The notes below the pieces were generated by a model. It made no database searches. It was not told where the DNA came from and saw only the letters and a list, made by a program, of their open reading frames with translations. Shown one piece after another: positions 26,339-36,516 of a DNA stretch of 64,000 nucleotides (within the stretch, counting starts at the first letter, position 1; each line of letters begins with the position of its first letter). The translations under genes were made by a program, and so were the position numbers. Source of the stretch: Bradyrhizobium daqingense (GTDB taxonomy: Bacteria; Pseudomonadota; Alphaproteobacteria; Rhizobiales; Xanthobacteraceae); NCBI RefSeq assembly GCF_021044685.1, contig NZ_CP088014.1:4202001-4266000 (forward strand), given 5' to 3'.

Positions 26339-26361
26339 CCGGCAACGCCCGCATTTGCCGG
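26339..26361. promoter_or_regulatory. Inverted repeat, possible upstream activator site for aceE promoter
   Basis: CCGGCAA-N9-TTGCCGG has perfect 7-base arms. It lies about 185-207 bases before the predicted sigma-54 start, the distance at which sigma-54 activators usually bind. The rest of the 570-base gap 26155-26724 holds the two divergent promoters and no gene. Confidence 0.3.
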
Positions 26362-26518
26362 CCAGCTCAACGGGTCCGATCTTTCGGGCGGAACCAGTGG
26401 CCCGTTTTCCGGAGCTTCAGACGAATGCCGGCCGATCATGGCGGCGCCGTCGGGCGGCTGACCGACAATCCTGAGTAAAATTAAGGGCATGTGCGCGATA
26501 GTTAGGCGTCTTCGAGGT

Positions 26519-26535
26519 CTGGCACGAATGCTGCT
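26519..26535 (+). promoter_or_regulatory. Sigma-54 promoter of the aceE operon
   Basis: CTGGCACGAATGCTGCT matches YTGGCACGRNNNTTGCW at 16 of 17 positions, with GG (26521-26522) and GC (26533-26534) 10 bases apart. Predicted start is near 26546, giving a leader of about 180 bases before the aceE ATG. A DctD-like sigma-54 activator is encoded at the far end of the same gene block. Confidence 0.7.
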
Positions 26536-26724
26536 TAGACGGCTGCAAAAGAATAAGCAGATCAGAACAAGCACGGCGAGGGGAACGTTCAAATGCCAGC
26601 CAGCACTCCATCTTTAAACTAGAGCAACGGGCATATCGCCTGCGTGGCATCGCGCGCCTCCATCCCGAGGCGGCGCAATGAACGATGACGCCTGACTTCT
26701 GCTTGGCATGCAAGGGAGAGAGTA

Positions 26725-29412
26725 ATGACAGTCGCGGACGCGCACGATTTGGATCCGCAGGAGACCCGCGAGTGGCTCGACGCCCTGTCGGCGATCCGAG
26801 GTCACCGCGGTAGCGAGCGCGCCGAATTCGTCGTCAACGCAGTCATTGCCGCCGCGCGCGGTGGCGGCCTCGCTATTCAGCAGACGCTGACGACGCCCTA
26901 TTGCAACACGATTCCGCTGGATCAGCAGCCGGCTCTGCCGGGCGACCGCGCCATCGAGCACAAGCTGCGGTCCATCATCCGGTGGAATGCTCTCGCCATC
27001 GTTCTGCGCGCCAACAAGGAAAGCTCGGAGCTCGGCGGGCACATCGCGAGCTTCCAGTCCGCCGCCACGCTCTATGACATCGGCTTCGGCCATTTCTGGC
27101 ATGCGCCGACGGAAGAACACGGCGGCGATCTGATCTTCGTTCAGGGCCACTGTTCGCCCGGCATCTACGCGCGGGCGTTTCTCGAAGGGCGGTTGAGTGA
27201 GGATCAGCTGCTCGGCTTCCGGCAGGAGACCGGCGGCAAGGGCCTGTCGAGCTATCCGCATCCCTGGCTGATGCCGGATTTCTGGCAGTTCCCGACGGTC
27301 TCGATGGGGCTAGGGCCGCTGATGGCGATCTATCAGGCCCGGTTCCTGAAATATCTGGAGAACCACAAGCTGGCGGAGACCGCGAACCGCAAGGTCTGGG
27401 CCTTCATGGGTGACGGTGAAACCGACGAGCCGGAATCGCTCGGCGCGATCTCGCTCGCGGGCCGCGAGAACCTCGACAATCTGATCTTCGTCATCAACTG
27501 CAACCTGCAGCGGCTCGACGGGCCGGTGCGCGGCAACGGCAAGATCGTTCAGGAGCTCGAAAGCGTTTTCCGCGGCGCCGGCTGGAACGTCATCAAGGTG
27601 CTGTGGGGATCGGGCTGGGATCGGCTGCTGGCGAACGACAAGAGCGGGTTGCTGCTGAAGCGTATGGAGGAATGCGTCGACGGCGAGTACCAGGATTTCA
27701 AGAGCAAGAGCGGCGCCTATATCCGCGAGCATTTCTTCGGCAAGTACGACGAGCTGAAGCAGCTCGTCGCCGACATGAGCGACGACGAGATCTGGAAACT
27801 TGCGCGGGGCGGTCACGATCCGGAGAAGGTGTTCGCGGCCTATACCGCGGCGGTGAACCACAAGGGACAGCCTACCGTCATTCTGCCCAAGACCGTCAAA
27901 GGCTACGGCATGGGCGAGTCCGGCGAAGGTCAGATGATCGCGCATCAGGCCAAGAAGATGACACAGGACGCGCTGCGCGGTTTCCGCGACCGCTTCCAGG
28001 TGCCGGTCAGCGACGATGAGCTGGCCAAGGTGCCGTTCATCCGTCCGGCGGAAGACAGTCCGGAGATGAAGTATCTGCGCGCTCAGCGCGAGAAGCTCGG
28101 CGGCAGCCTGCCGCAACGCCGGCGCAAATCCGCGTCCTTGCAAATTCCGCCGTTGTCGACGTTCCAGCGGCTGCTCGATGCCACCGGCGACCGCGAAATC
28201 TCGACCACGATGGCGTTCGTGCAGATGCTCGGCGCGCTGGTGCGCGACAAGGCGATCGGCAAGCACATCGTGCCGATCGTGCCCGATGAATCCCGGACCT
28301 TCGGCATGGAGGGCATGTTCCGCCAGCTCGGCATCTATTCGTCGGTCGGCCAGCTCTACCGTCCCCAGGACGCCGACCAGCTGATGTACTACCGCGAGGA
28401 CAAGACCGGGCAGGTGCTTCAGGAGGGCATCAACGAAGGCGGCGCCATGTCGAGCTGGATCGTCGCGGCAACGTCCTACTCGACGAACGACGTGCCGATG
28501 ATCCCGTTCTACATCTACTATTCGATGTTCGGATTGCAGCGCGTCGGCGACCTCGCCTGGCTCGCCGGCGACATGCGCGCGCGGGGATTTTTGCTCGGGG
28601 GCACCGCCGGCCGCACCACGCTGAACGGCGAAGGCTTGCAGCACGAAGACGGCCATAGCCACGTGCTTGCCGGCACCATCCCGAACTGCATCTCCTACGA
28701 TCCGACCTTCGCCTACGAGGTCGTGACCATCGTGCGCGAGGGCATGCGCCGCATGTACGAAGCGCAGGAGGACGTCTACTACTACATCACGCTGATGAAC
28801 GAGAACTATCCGCATCCCTCGCTCGCCGAAGCGGGCAAGGGAGCAGAAGAGGGAATTCTCAAGGGGCTTTATCTCCTCAAGAACGGCGGCGAGACATCGA
28901 AGAGGGGACTTCGCGTCCAGCTCGTCGGCTCGGGCACGATCCTGCGCGAGGTGATTGCGGCCGCCGACCTGCTCAAGGCGGATTTCGGCGTGACCGCCGA
29001 CATCTGGAGCGCGACGAGCTTCAACGAGCTGCGTCGCGACGGCATGGCCACGGAACGGTGGAATCTGCTGCACCCGACGGAGCCGCGCCGAAAGAGCTGG
29101 GTCGAAGCGCAGCTCGAAACGCATCCGGGTCCGGTCGTGGCGTCGACCGACTACATGCGCAACTACCCCGACCAGATCCGCGAATATGTCCAGGCGGCCG
29201 GACGCCGCTACGTCGTGCTCGGCACCGACGGTTTTGGCCGCAGCGACTTTCGCGTCAAGCTGCGCAAGTTTTTCGAGGTCGACCGGCATTACGTCGCCAT
29301 CGCCGCGCTCAAGGCGCTCGCTGACGAAGGCACGATCAAGCCTGTCATCGTCGCGGAAGCCATCGCCAAGTACCAGATCGACGCCGGGCGCGCTGCGCCA
29401 TGGACCGTGTGA
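26725..29412 (+). CDS. aceE: Pyruvate dehydrogenase E1 component, homodimeric type
   Basis: An 895-residue thiamin-diphosphate enzyme that decarboxylates pyruvate and acetylates the lipoyl group of E2. The ThDP motif is visible as GDGETDEPE...NCNLQRLDGPVRGN, and the PDH-specific segment HEDGHSHVLAGTIPNC occurs near residue 645. Homodimeric E1 is the gamma/betaproteobacterial form; alphaproteobacteria usually rely on an alpha/beta E1. AGGGAGAG precedes the ATG. It leads aceF and lpd with short gaps, making a full complex, under a sigma-54-like promoter. Confidence 0.96.
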   Translation: MTVADAHDLDPQETREWLDALSAIRGHRGSERAEFVVNAVIAAARGGGLAIQQTLTTPYCNTIPLDQQPALPGDRAIEHKLRSIIRWNALAIVLRANKESSELGGHIASFQSAATLYDIGFGHFWHAPTEEHGGDLIFVQGHCSPGIYARAFLEGRLSEDQLLGFRQETGGKGLSSYPHPWLMPDFWQFPTVSMGLGPLMAIYQARFLKYLENHKLAETANRKVWAFMGDGETDEPESLGAISLAGRENLDNLIFVINCNLQRLDGPVRGNGKIVQELESVFRGAGWNVIKVLWGSGWDRLLANDKSGLLLKRMEECVDGEYQDFKSKSGAYIREHFFGKYDELKQLVADMSDDEIWKLARGGHDPEKVFAAYTAAVNHKGQPTVILPKTVKGYGMGESGEGQMIAHQAKKMTQDALRGFRDRFQVPVSDDELAKVPFIRPAEDSPEMKYLRAQREKLGGSLPQRRRKSASLQIPPLSTFQRLLDATGDREISTTMAFVQMLGALVRDKAIGKHIVPIVPDESRTFGMEGMFRQLGIYSSVGQLYRPQDADQLMYYREDKTGQVLQEGINEGGAMSSWIVAATSYSTNDVPMIPFYIYYSMFGLQRVGDLAWLAGDMRARGFLLGGTAGRTTLNGEGLQHEDGHSHVLAGTIPNCISYDPTFAYEVVTIVREGMRRMYEAQEDVYYYITLMNENYPHPSLAEAGKGAEEGILKGLYLLKNGGETSKRGLRVQLVGSGTILREVIAAADLLKADFGVTADIWSATSFNELRRDGMATERWNLLHPTEPRRKSWVEAQLETHPGPVVASTDYMRNYPDQIREYVQAAGRRYVVLGTDGFGRSDFRVKLRKFFEVDRHYVAIAALKALADEGTIKPVIVAEAIAKYQIDAGRAAPWTV

Positions 29413-29435
29413 GACAGCGAGCCGAGGGCAGAGCG

Positions 29436-31001
29436 ATGAGTGGTCTGATCGACATCAAGGTTCCCGACATCGGCGACTTCAAGGACGTTCCGGTGATCGA
29501 GGTCTTCGTCAAGCCGGGCGACAGGGTGAAGGCGGAAGATCCTCTGGTTGCACTCGAATCCGACAAGGCGACCATGGAGGTGCCGTCGCCCCGTGAAGGC
29601 GTGGTGAAATCGGTAGTCGTCGAGATCGGCGACAAGGTCAGCGAAGGCACTGTGATCGTGCAGTTCGATGGCGCGGGCGCCGAGCAGGCCGAGGCGCGGC
29701 CGGTCGTCAGCGCTCCGCCGTCGCCGGTCAGTGCGCCGGCTGGCGTCGCAGAGGTGCGCGTCCCCGATATCGGCGACTTCAAGGACGTTCCGGTCATCGA
29801 GATCTTCGTGAAGCCCGGCGACAGCGTGAAGGCGGAGGATCCGCTGATTGCGCTCGAGTCGGACAAGGCGACGATGGAAGTGCCGGCGCCGCTCTCGGGC
29901 ACCGTGCGCGAGATCAAGCTGAAGATGGGCGACAAGGTCAGCGAGGGCGCGGTCATTCTCGTGCTCGCGACCGGCGAGGGAGCGTCGGCCGCGCCGACAG
30001 CTGCCACGCCGGCGCCTGCGTCACCGACGCCTGCTGCTGCCCCCGCGGCGCAGGCGGGTGCCGTGGACGAGAAGGCGTTCGCACTGGCCTATGCCGGCCC
30101 CGCGGTTCGCAAGCTGGCGCGCGAGCTCGGCGTCGATCTCGGCAGGGTCAAGGGTACAGGCAATCGCGGCCGCATCCAGCGCGAGGACGTCGAGGCCTTT
30201 GCCAAGGGTGGGGCTGCAATCGCCAAGCCGCAGGCCGCTAGCGCAGGCGGAAGCGGCGTCGGCGGCGTCGATCTGCTGCCCTGGCCCAAGATCGATTTCG
30301 CCAAGTTCGGTCCGGTCGAGCGCAAGGAACTCGGTCGCATCAAGAAGATCTCGGCGGCCAATCTGCACCGCAACTGGGTCGTCATCCCGCACGTCACCAC
30401 CCACGACGAGGCCGACATCACCGAACTCGAACAGTTCCGGGTGAAGATGAACAAGGAGCTGGAGAAGAGCGGCGTCAAGCTGTCGCTGCTGCCGTTCATG
30501 GTGAAGGCGGCCGTCGCGGCGCTGAAGAAGTTTCCGGAATTCAACGCCAGCCTCGACGGCGACACGCTCGTCTACAAGAACTATTGGCACATCGGCTTTG
30601 CGGCAGACACGCCGAACGGCCTGATGGTGCCGGTCATTCGCGACGCCGACAAGAAATCGATCCCGGACATCGCGAACGAGATGAACGCGCTCGCCAAACT
30701 GGCGCGCGAGGGCAAGATCAAGCCAGACCAGATGCAGGGCGGCACCTTCTCGATCTCCTCGCTCGGCGGCATCGGCGGGATCTATTTCACACCGATCATC
30801 AACGCGCCCGAGGTCGCGATCATGGGCGTCTGCAAAGGCTACTGGAAGCAGCATTCAGCGGACGGCAAAACCTGGACATCGCGTCTGACCTTGCCACTGT
30901 CGCTCTCCTGGGACCACCGCGTCATTGACGGCGCGGCGGCCGCGCGCTTCAACGTCTATTTCGCCAATGTGCTCGCCGATCTGCGGCGCGTGTTGTTCTG
31001 A
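29436..31001 (+). CDS. aceF: Pyruvate dehydrogenase E2, dihydrolipoamide acetyltransferase with two lipoyl domains
   Basis: A 521-residue core enzyme. Two lipoyl domains each begin VPDIGDFKDVPVIE and carry the lipoylated lysine in ESDKAT (Lys44 and Lys144). An Ala/Pro linker leads to the E3/E1-binding domain (AVRKLARELGVDLG...GRIQREDV) and then the acetyltransferase domain with the catalytic motif SWDHRVIDGAAAARF near the C-terminus. ATG 29436 is used; the frame extends into the aceE tail without homology. It transfers acetyl groups to CoA. Confidence 0.95.
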   Translation: MSGLIDIKVPDIGDFKDVPVIEVFVKPGDRVKAEDPLVALESDKATMEVPSPREGVVKSVVVEIGDKVSEGTVIVQFDGAGAEQAEARPVVSAPPSPVSAPAGVAEVRVPDIGDFKDVPVIEIFVKPGDSVKAEDPLIALESDKATMEVPAPLSGTVREIKLKMGDKVSEGAVILVLATGEGASAAPTAATPAPASPTPAAAPAAQAGAVDEKAFALAYAGPAVRKLARELGVDLGRVKGTGNRGRIQREDVEAFAKGGAAIAKPQAASAGGSGVGGVDLLPWPKIDFAKFGPVERKELGRIKKISAANLHRNWVVIPHVTTHDEADITELEQFRVKMNKELEKSGVKLSLLPFMVKAAVAALKKFPEFNASLDGDTLVYKNYWHIGFAADTPNGLMVPVIRDADKKSIPDIANEMNALAKLAREGKIKPDQMQGGTFSISSLGGIGGIYFTPIINAPEVAIMGVCKGYWKQHSADGKTWTSRLTLPLSLSWDHRVIDGAAAARFNVYFANVLADLRRVLF

Positions 31002-31017
31002 GGTTGGGGAACGCAGT

Positions 31018-32763
31018 ATGGCTCAGATCGAAGTCAAGGTTCCTGACATCGGCGACTTCAAGGACGTCGCCGTCATCGAGGTGATGGTGAAGGCCGGCGA
31101 GACCGTCGCGGTCGACACCAGCCTCATCATGGTCGAGTCCGACAAGGCCTCGATGGAGATCCCATCCTCGCACGCCGGAATCGTCAAGGACGTCAGGGTC
31201 AAGGTCGACGACAAGGTCAGCGAGGGATCCGTCATCCTCGTGCTGGAGACGACGGGAGCCGCGGCCGCAGCCGCGCCCGCACCGGCATCGCCGCCGGCCG
31301 CCGCGACGCCACCCGTTGCGCCTGTCGCCTCGTCCCATTCCGGCAAGGCGGAGCTCGAATGCGACATGCTGGTGCTGGGTGCCGGTCCCGGCGGTTACTC
31401 CGCCGCCTTCCGCGCCGCCGATCTCGGCATGAAGACCGTGCTGGTCGAGCGTTACGATAAGCTCGGCGGCGTCTGTCTCAACGTCGGCTGCATCCCGAGC
31501 AAAGCGCTGCTGCACACCGCGTCGGTGATCGACGAGGTCAAGCATCTTCCCGACCATGGCATCACCTTCGGTGCGCCGCAGGTCGACCTCGACAAGCTGC
31601 GCGGATTCAAAGATGGCGTGATCAAGAAGCTGACCGGCGGCCTTGCCGGCATGGCAAAGGCCCGCAAGGTCGAGGTCGTGACCGGCGTCGGTGGCTTCCT
31701 CGATCCGCATCATCTCGAAGTCGTCTCGGCGAGTGGCAAGAAGACGATCAGGTTCGCCAAGGCCATCATCGCTGCGGGCAGCCAGGCAGTGAAGCTGCCC
31801 TTCCTCCCCGACGATCCGCGGATCGTCGATTCGACCGGTGCGCTGCTTCTGGAATCGATTCCCAAGCGCATGCTGGTGATCGGCGGCGGCATCATTGGGC
31901 TCGAAATGGCGACGGTCTATTCGACGCTCGGCGCGCGCATCGACGTCGTCGAAATGCTCGACGGGCTGATGCAGGGCGCCGACCGTGACCTAGTCAAGGT
32001 CTGGGAGAAGCTGAACGCCCGCCGGTTCGACAAGGTGATGCTGAAGACCAAGACCGTGGGCGCAAAAGCAACCGACGCCGGCATCGAAGTGCGCTTCGAG
32101 GGCGAGCAGGCTCCCGCCGGGCCGCAGCTCTATGACCTGGTCCTGGCGGCGGTCGGGCGAAGCCCGAACGGCAAGAACATCGGCGCCGAGAAGGCCGGTA
32201 TCGCCGTCACCGACCGCGGCTTCATCAATGTCGACAGGCAGATGCGCACCAACGTGCCGCATATCCATGCGATCGGAGACATCGTGGGACAGCCGATGCT
32301 GGCGCACAAGGCTGTCCATGAAGGCCACGTCGCCGCCGAGGTCGCGCACGGCGAAAAGGCGTATTTCGACGCGCGCCAGATTCCGTCCGTCGCCTACACC
32401 GATCCCGAAGTCGCCTGGGCCGGCAAGACGGAGGATCAGTGCAAGGCCGAGGGGATCAAGTTCGGCAAGTCGGTGTTCCCGTGGGCGGCATCCGGCCGCG
32501 CCATCGCCAACGGCCGCGACGAGGGTTTTACGAAGCTGCTGTTCGATACTGCGACTGACCGTGTCATCGGCGGCGGAATCGTCGGTACGCATGCAGGAGA
32601 TCTCATCAGCGAAATCTGCCTTGCGGTCGAGATGGGTTGTGAACCGGCGGATATCGGCAAGACCATTCATCCGCATCCCACGCTCGGCGAGTCAATCGGC
32701 ATGGCTGCAGAGGTCTTCGAAGGCCACTGCACCGATCTGCCGCCGCAAAAGAAGAAGTCGTGA
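31018..32763 (+). CDS. lpd: Dihydrolipoamide dehydrogenase (E3) with N-terminal lipoyl domain
   Basis: A 581-residue flavoenzyme. Residues 1-80 form a third lipoyl domain with Lys43 in ESDKAS, followed by an Ala/Pro linker; then the FAD motif GAGPGGYSAAFRAADLG, the redox disulfide GGVCLNVGCIPSKALL, the NAD motif VIGGGIIGLEMATVY and the C-terminal catalytic HPHPTLGES. E3 with its own lipoyl domain is typical of Ralstonia and Neisseria pyruvate dehydrogenase. The gene begins 16 bases after aceF. Confidence 0.95.
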   Translation: MAQIEVKVPDIGDFKDVAVIEVMVKAGETVAVDTSLIMVESDKASMEIPSSHAGIVKDVRVKVDDKVSEGSVILVLETTGAAAAAAPAPASPPAAATPPVAPVASSHSGKAELECDMLVLGAGPGGYSAAFRAADLGMKTVLVERYDKLGGVCLNVGCIPSKALLHTASVIDEVKHLPDHGITFGAPQVDLDKLRGFKDGVIKKLTGGLAGMAKARKVEVVTGVGGFLDPHHLEVVSASGKKTIRFAKAIIAAGSQAVKLPFLPDDPRIVDSTGALLLESIPKRMLVIGGGIIGLEMATVYSTLGARIDVVEMLDGLMQGADRDLVKVWEKLNARRFDKVMLKTKTVGAKATDAGIEVRFEGEQAPAGPQLYDLVLAAVGRSPNGKNIGAEKAGIAVTDRGFINVDRQMRTNVPHIHAIGDIVGQPMLAHKAVHEGHVAAEVAHGEKAYFDARQIPSVAYTDPEVAWAGKTEDQCKAEGIKFGKSVFPWAASGRAIANGRDEGFTKLLFDTATDRVIGGGIVGTHAGDLISEICLAVEMGCEPADIGKTIHPHPTLGESIGMAAEVFEGHCTDLPPQKKKS

Positions 32764-32811
32764 TACAAGCGTGTTACGGGCAGTGAGAGGGCAGAGGTGA
32801 AGGAGACGGTC

Positions 32812-33786
32812 ATGGTTTCAAGAGCGTGGCGAGTTCTCGTCCTTCTAGCCTTTGTTCTGCTTCAGCCCAGGTTGGCGTCGGCGGCGGAGGCGCATTGGCC
32901 CCAGGTGCTCACGCTCGGCACCGCGTCGGAAGGCGGCACCTATTACGCCTATGGCGAAGGGCTGGCGCGATTGCTCTCGCGAGAGCTCGGCATCGCGGTG
33001 GTTGCGCGACCAACTGGCGGCCCGGTTGAGAATATCAAGCTGCTTGAGACCGGTGAAATTCAATTGGCCTTCGTCACACATGGAGTGGCGTTGCAAGCCT
33101 GGAACGCCAGCGCTGCCTGGACCGACGGGCGGCAGTACCGAAACATGCGCGCGATGTTCGCGATGTACGATACGCCGTTCCAGTTTCAAGTGCTCGGTGA
33201 CTCGCCGATTCAATCGTTTGCCGAGTTCGCCGGCAAGCGCATTGGCGTCGGGCCCGAAGGCGGCACCACCGCCGCCTACTTTCCCGAGTTCCTGAAGGCG
33301 CTGAAGATCGAGGCCACCCTCGTTCACGGCGATTGGTCGGAGCTTGCGGAGAAGTCGTTGGCGCGAGGCATCGATGCGCTCGTGGTTGGCGCCGGCGTAC
33401 CGGTGCCGATGTTTATCGATATCGAGCGAAAGGCGAAGGTGCGCTACGTGCCTCTCACGCGGCAGGAGATCGCAATGCTGCGCCTGACGATGCCGGAGCT
33501 CTCCGCATCCGTTGTCGCCGCGGGCTCGTATCCTACCTTACGGCGTCGTTACGAGACCGTCGGCCTGTTCAATTTTGCCGTCGCGCACAAGGCTCTTCCT
33601 GACGATCTGGTTAAGGCCATCGTCGACACCGTGTTCGCCAACAACGAGCGGATGATCGAGTTTCATCCGGCGGCGGCGGAAACGATTCCCTCGAACATCA
33701 CGCGCAACAACTTCATTCCGCTGCATGGCGGTGCGGTCAGTTGGTATCGCAGCAAGGTTACGCCTGGCGTTGCGCATTCGGACTGA
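32812..33786 (+). CDS. TAXI-family TRAP-type solute-binding protein
   Basis: A 324-residue periplasmic binding protein with a signal peptide ending near RLASA-A and the TAXI hallmark TLGTASEGGTYYAYGEGLA at the mature N-terminus. ATG 32812 has AAGGAG six bases upstream. TAXI proteins normally work with a fused DctQM permease; none is present here, and the next gene is a DctA carrier. It may act with a distant permease or as a sensor partner. Relatives bind glutamate and C4-C5 dicarboxylates, consistent with the neighbours. Confidence 0.82.
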   Translation: MVSRAWRVLVLLAFVLLQPRLASAAEAHWPQVLTLGTASEGGTYYAYGEGLARLLSRELGIAVVARPTGGPVENIKLLETGEIQLAFVTHGVALQAWNASAAWTDGRQYRNMRAMFAMYDTPFQFQVLGDSPIQSFAEFAGKRIGVGPEGGTTAAYFPEFLKALKIEATLVHGDWSELAEKSLARGIDALVVGAGVPVPMFIDIERKAKVRYVPLTRQEIAMLRLTMPELSASVVAAGSYPTLRRRYETVGLFNFAVAHKALPDDLVKAIVDTVFANNERMIEFHPAAAETIPSNITRNNFIPLHGGAVSWYRSKVTPGVAHSD

Positions 33787-33811
33787 GAAGAAGCTTAAGG
33801 AGCAACAGAAC

Positions 33812-35182
33812 ATGGCAACGGCAGCAGCAACGACGGATGGTCACCATTCCGCAAAGTGGTACCAGCATCTCTACGTGCAGGTTCTGGCCGCAATCACATG
33901 CGGCATACTACTGGGTCATTTTTATCCTCATCTCGGCGAGCAGATGAAGCCGCTCGGCGATGCGTTCATCAAGTGCATCAAGATGATCATTGCGCCGATC
34001 ATCTTCTTCACGGTCGTGCATGGTATTGCCAGCATGCGCGATATGAAGAAGGTCGGACGTGTTGGTTTGAAAGCACTGATCTATTTCGAAGTGCTGACGA
34101 CGGCGGCGCTGATCATCGGGCTTATCGTCATCAATCTGTGGAAGCCCGGCGCAGGCATGAACGTCGACCTGTCGACCGTCGATACGAAATCGATCGCGGC
34201 CTTCACGGCGAAAGCGAAGGAGCAGGGCACGGTCCAGTTTCTGATGGATATCATCCCGTCGACGGTCGTCGGTGCCTTTGCCAACGGTGAAATTCTGCAA
34301 GTGTTGTTCTTTGCGATCCTGTTTGCATTCGGCTTGCAAGCGCTCGGTCAACACGGTGAGGGCGTGCTGCGGCTGATCGATGTCGTGAGCCACGTGTTCT
34401 TCAAGATCGTGGGTTACATCATGAAAGTCGCGCCGATCGGAGCGTTCGGCGCAATGGCGTTCACGATCGGCAAGTACGGGGTGGCGACGCTGGTCTCGTT
34501 GGCAAACTTCATGCTGGCGTTCTACGTAACATGCTTGCTGTTCATCTTCGTCGTGCTCGGCACCGTTGCCGCCCTTAGCGGTTTCTCAATTCTCAAGTTC
34601 ATCCGATATATCAAGGAAGAGCTTCTGATCGTGCTTGGCACGTCGTCGTCGGAATCGGTGCTGCCGCGTATGATCGCAAAGACCGAAAACCTTGGCTGCG
34701 AAAAGTCGGTCGTCGGCTTGGTCATTCCGACGGGTTACTCGTTCAATCTGGACGGCACCTGTATTTACCTGACGATGGCCGCGATCTTCCTGGCGCAAGC
34801 GACCAATACGCCTCTGACGATCTGGCAAGAGCTCGGCATCATTGGCGTTCTGCTCCTGACGTCCAAAGGCGCCGCTGGCGTCACGGGATCCGGCTTCATC
34901 GTTCTGGCCGCGACACTTGCCTCCGTGGGGACGATCCCGGTCGCGAGCATCGCCTTGATCCTCGGCATCGACCGCTTCATGTCCGAAGCGCGCGCGCTCA
35001 CCAACCTCATTGGAAACGGCGTCGCGACAGTCGTCGTCGCCAAATGGGAAGGGGCGCTTGATGAAAAAATGCTCCATCGACGCCTGAACCAGGAGAGCGA
35101 TCGCGAAGCTGATGACCCGGAGTCCGTGAAGATTGCGGATGACGAGATCGAAGCAGGCGTGCCGCGGCCGGTGGTCGCTTGA
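33812..35182 (+). CDS. dctA: C4-dicarboxylate:cation symporter DctA
   Basis: A 456-residue inner-membrane carrier of the DAACS family that imports succinate, fumarate and malate. Family signatures are MIIAPIIFFTVVHGIA, the serine-rich loop GTSSSESVLPRM, and the substrate-binding PTGYSFNLDGTCIYLTMAA. AAGGAG lies nine bases before ATG 33812; a longer in-frame start would overlap the TAXI gene. With DctB/DctD-like regulators 10 kb downstream, all pieces of a dicarboxylate regulon are in the block. Confidence 0.94.
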   Translation: MATAAATTDGHHSAKWYQHLYVQVLAAITCGILLGHFYPHLGEQMKPLGDAFIKCIKMIIAPIIFFTVVHGIASMRDMKKVGRVGLKALIYFEVLTTAALIIGLIVINLWKPGAGMNVDLSTVDTKSIAAFTAKAKEQGTVQFLMDIIPSTVVGAFANGEILQVLFFAILFAFGLQALGQHGEGVLRLIDVVSHVFFKIVGYIMKVAPIGAFGAMAFTIGKYGVATLVSLANFMLAFYVTCLLFIFVVLGTVAALSGFSILKFIRYIKEELLIVLGTSSSESVLPRMIAKTENLGCEKSVVGLVIPTGYSFNLDGTCIYLTMAAIFLAQATNTPLTIWQELGIIGVLLLTSKGAAGVTGSGFIVLAATLASVGTIPVASIALILGIDRFMSEARALTNLIGNGVATVVVAKWEGALDEKMLHRRLNQESDREADDPESVKIADDEIEAGVPRPVVA

Positions 35183-35230
35183 CCGTGATAGCGGCAGAGG
35201 GTGATGCGAACGTCAAACGAGGAGTTGATC

Positions 35231-36388
<1,158 letters not shown>

Positions 36389-36428
36389 CGGTCGAGCGCT
36401 AGGCCAGGCTCGAGCTTGCAAGGCAATT

Positions 36429-36474
36429 GCGGACGGCACACGCCGTCCGCGACCGACCGAGGCTCGCGAGAGCC
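36429..36474. repeat. Two tandem stem-loops between phbA and phbB
   Basis: GCGGACGGC-ACAC-GCCGTCCGC (36429-36450) has 9-base arms and a 4-base loop; GGCTC-GCGA-GAGCC (36461-36474) follows. No T-run follows, so a classical terminator is unlikely; they may affect mRNA processing or act as attenuators between the two genes. Confidence 0.5.
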
Positions 36475-36516
36475 GAGGCAATACAAGACGAACCAAATCA
36501 GAATCAGGAGAGGATC

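Noticed and set aside
27310..29289. Long minus-strand open frame (659 codons) opposite aceE
   Set aside because: It lies entirely inside the highly conserved aceE gene and has no recognisable motif.
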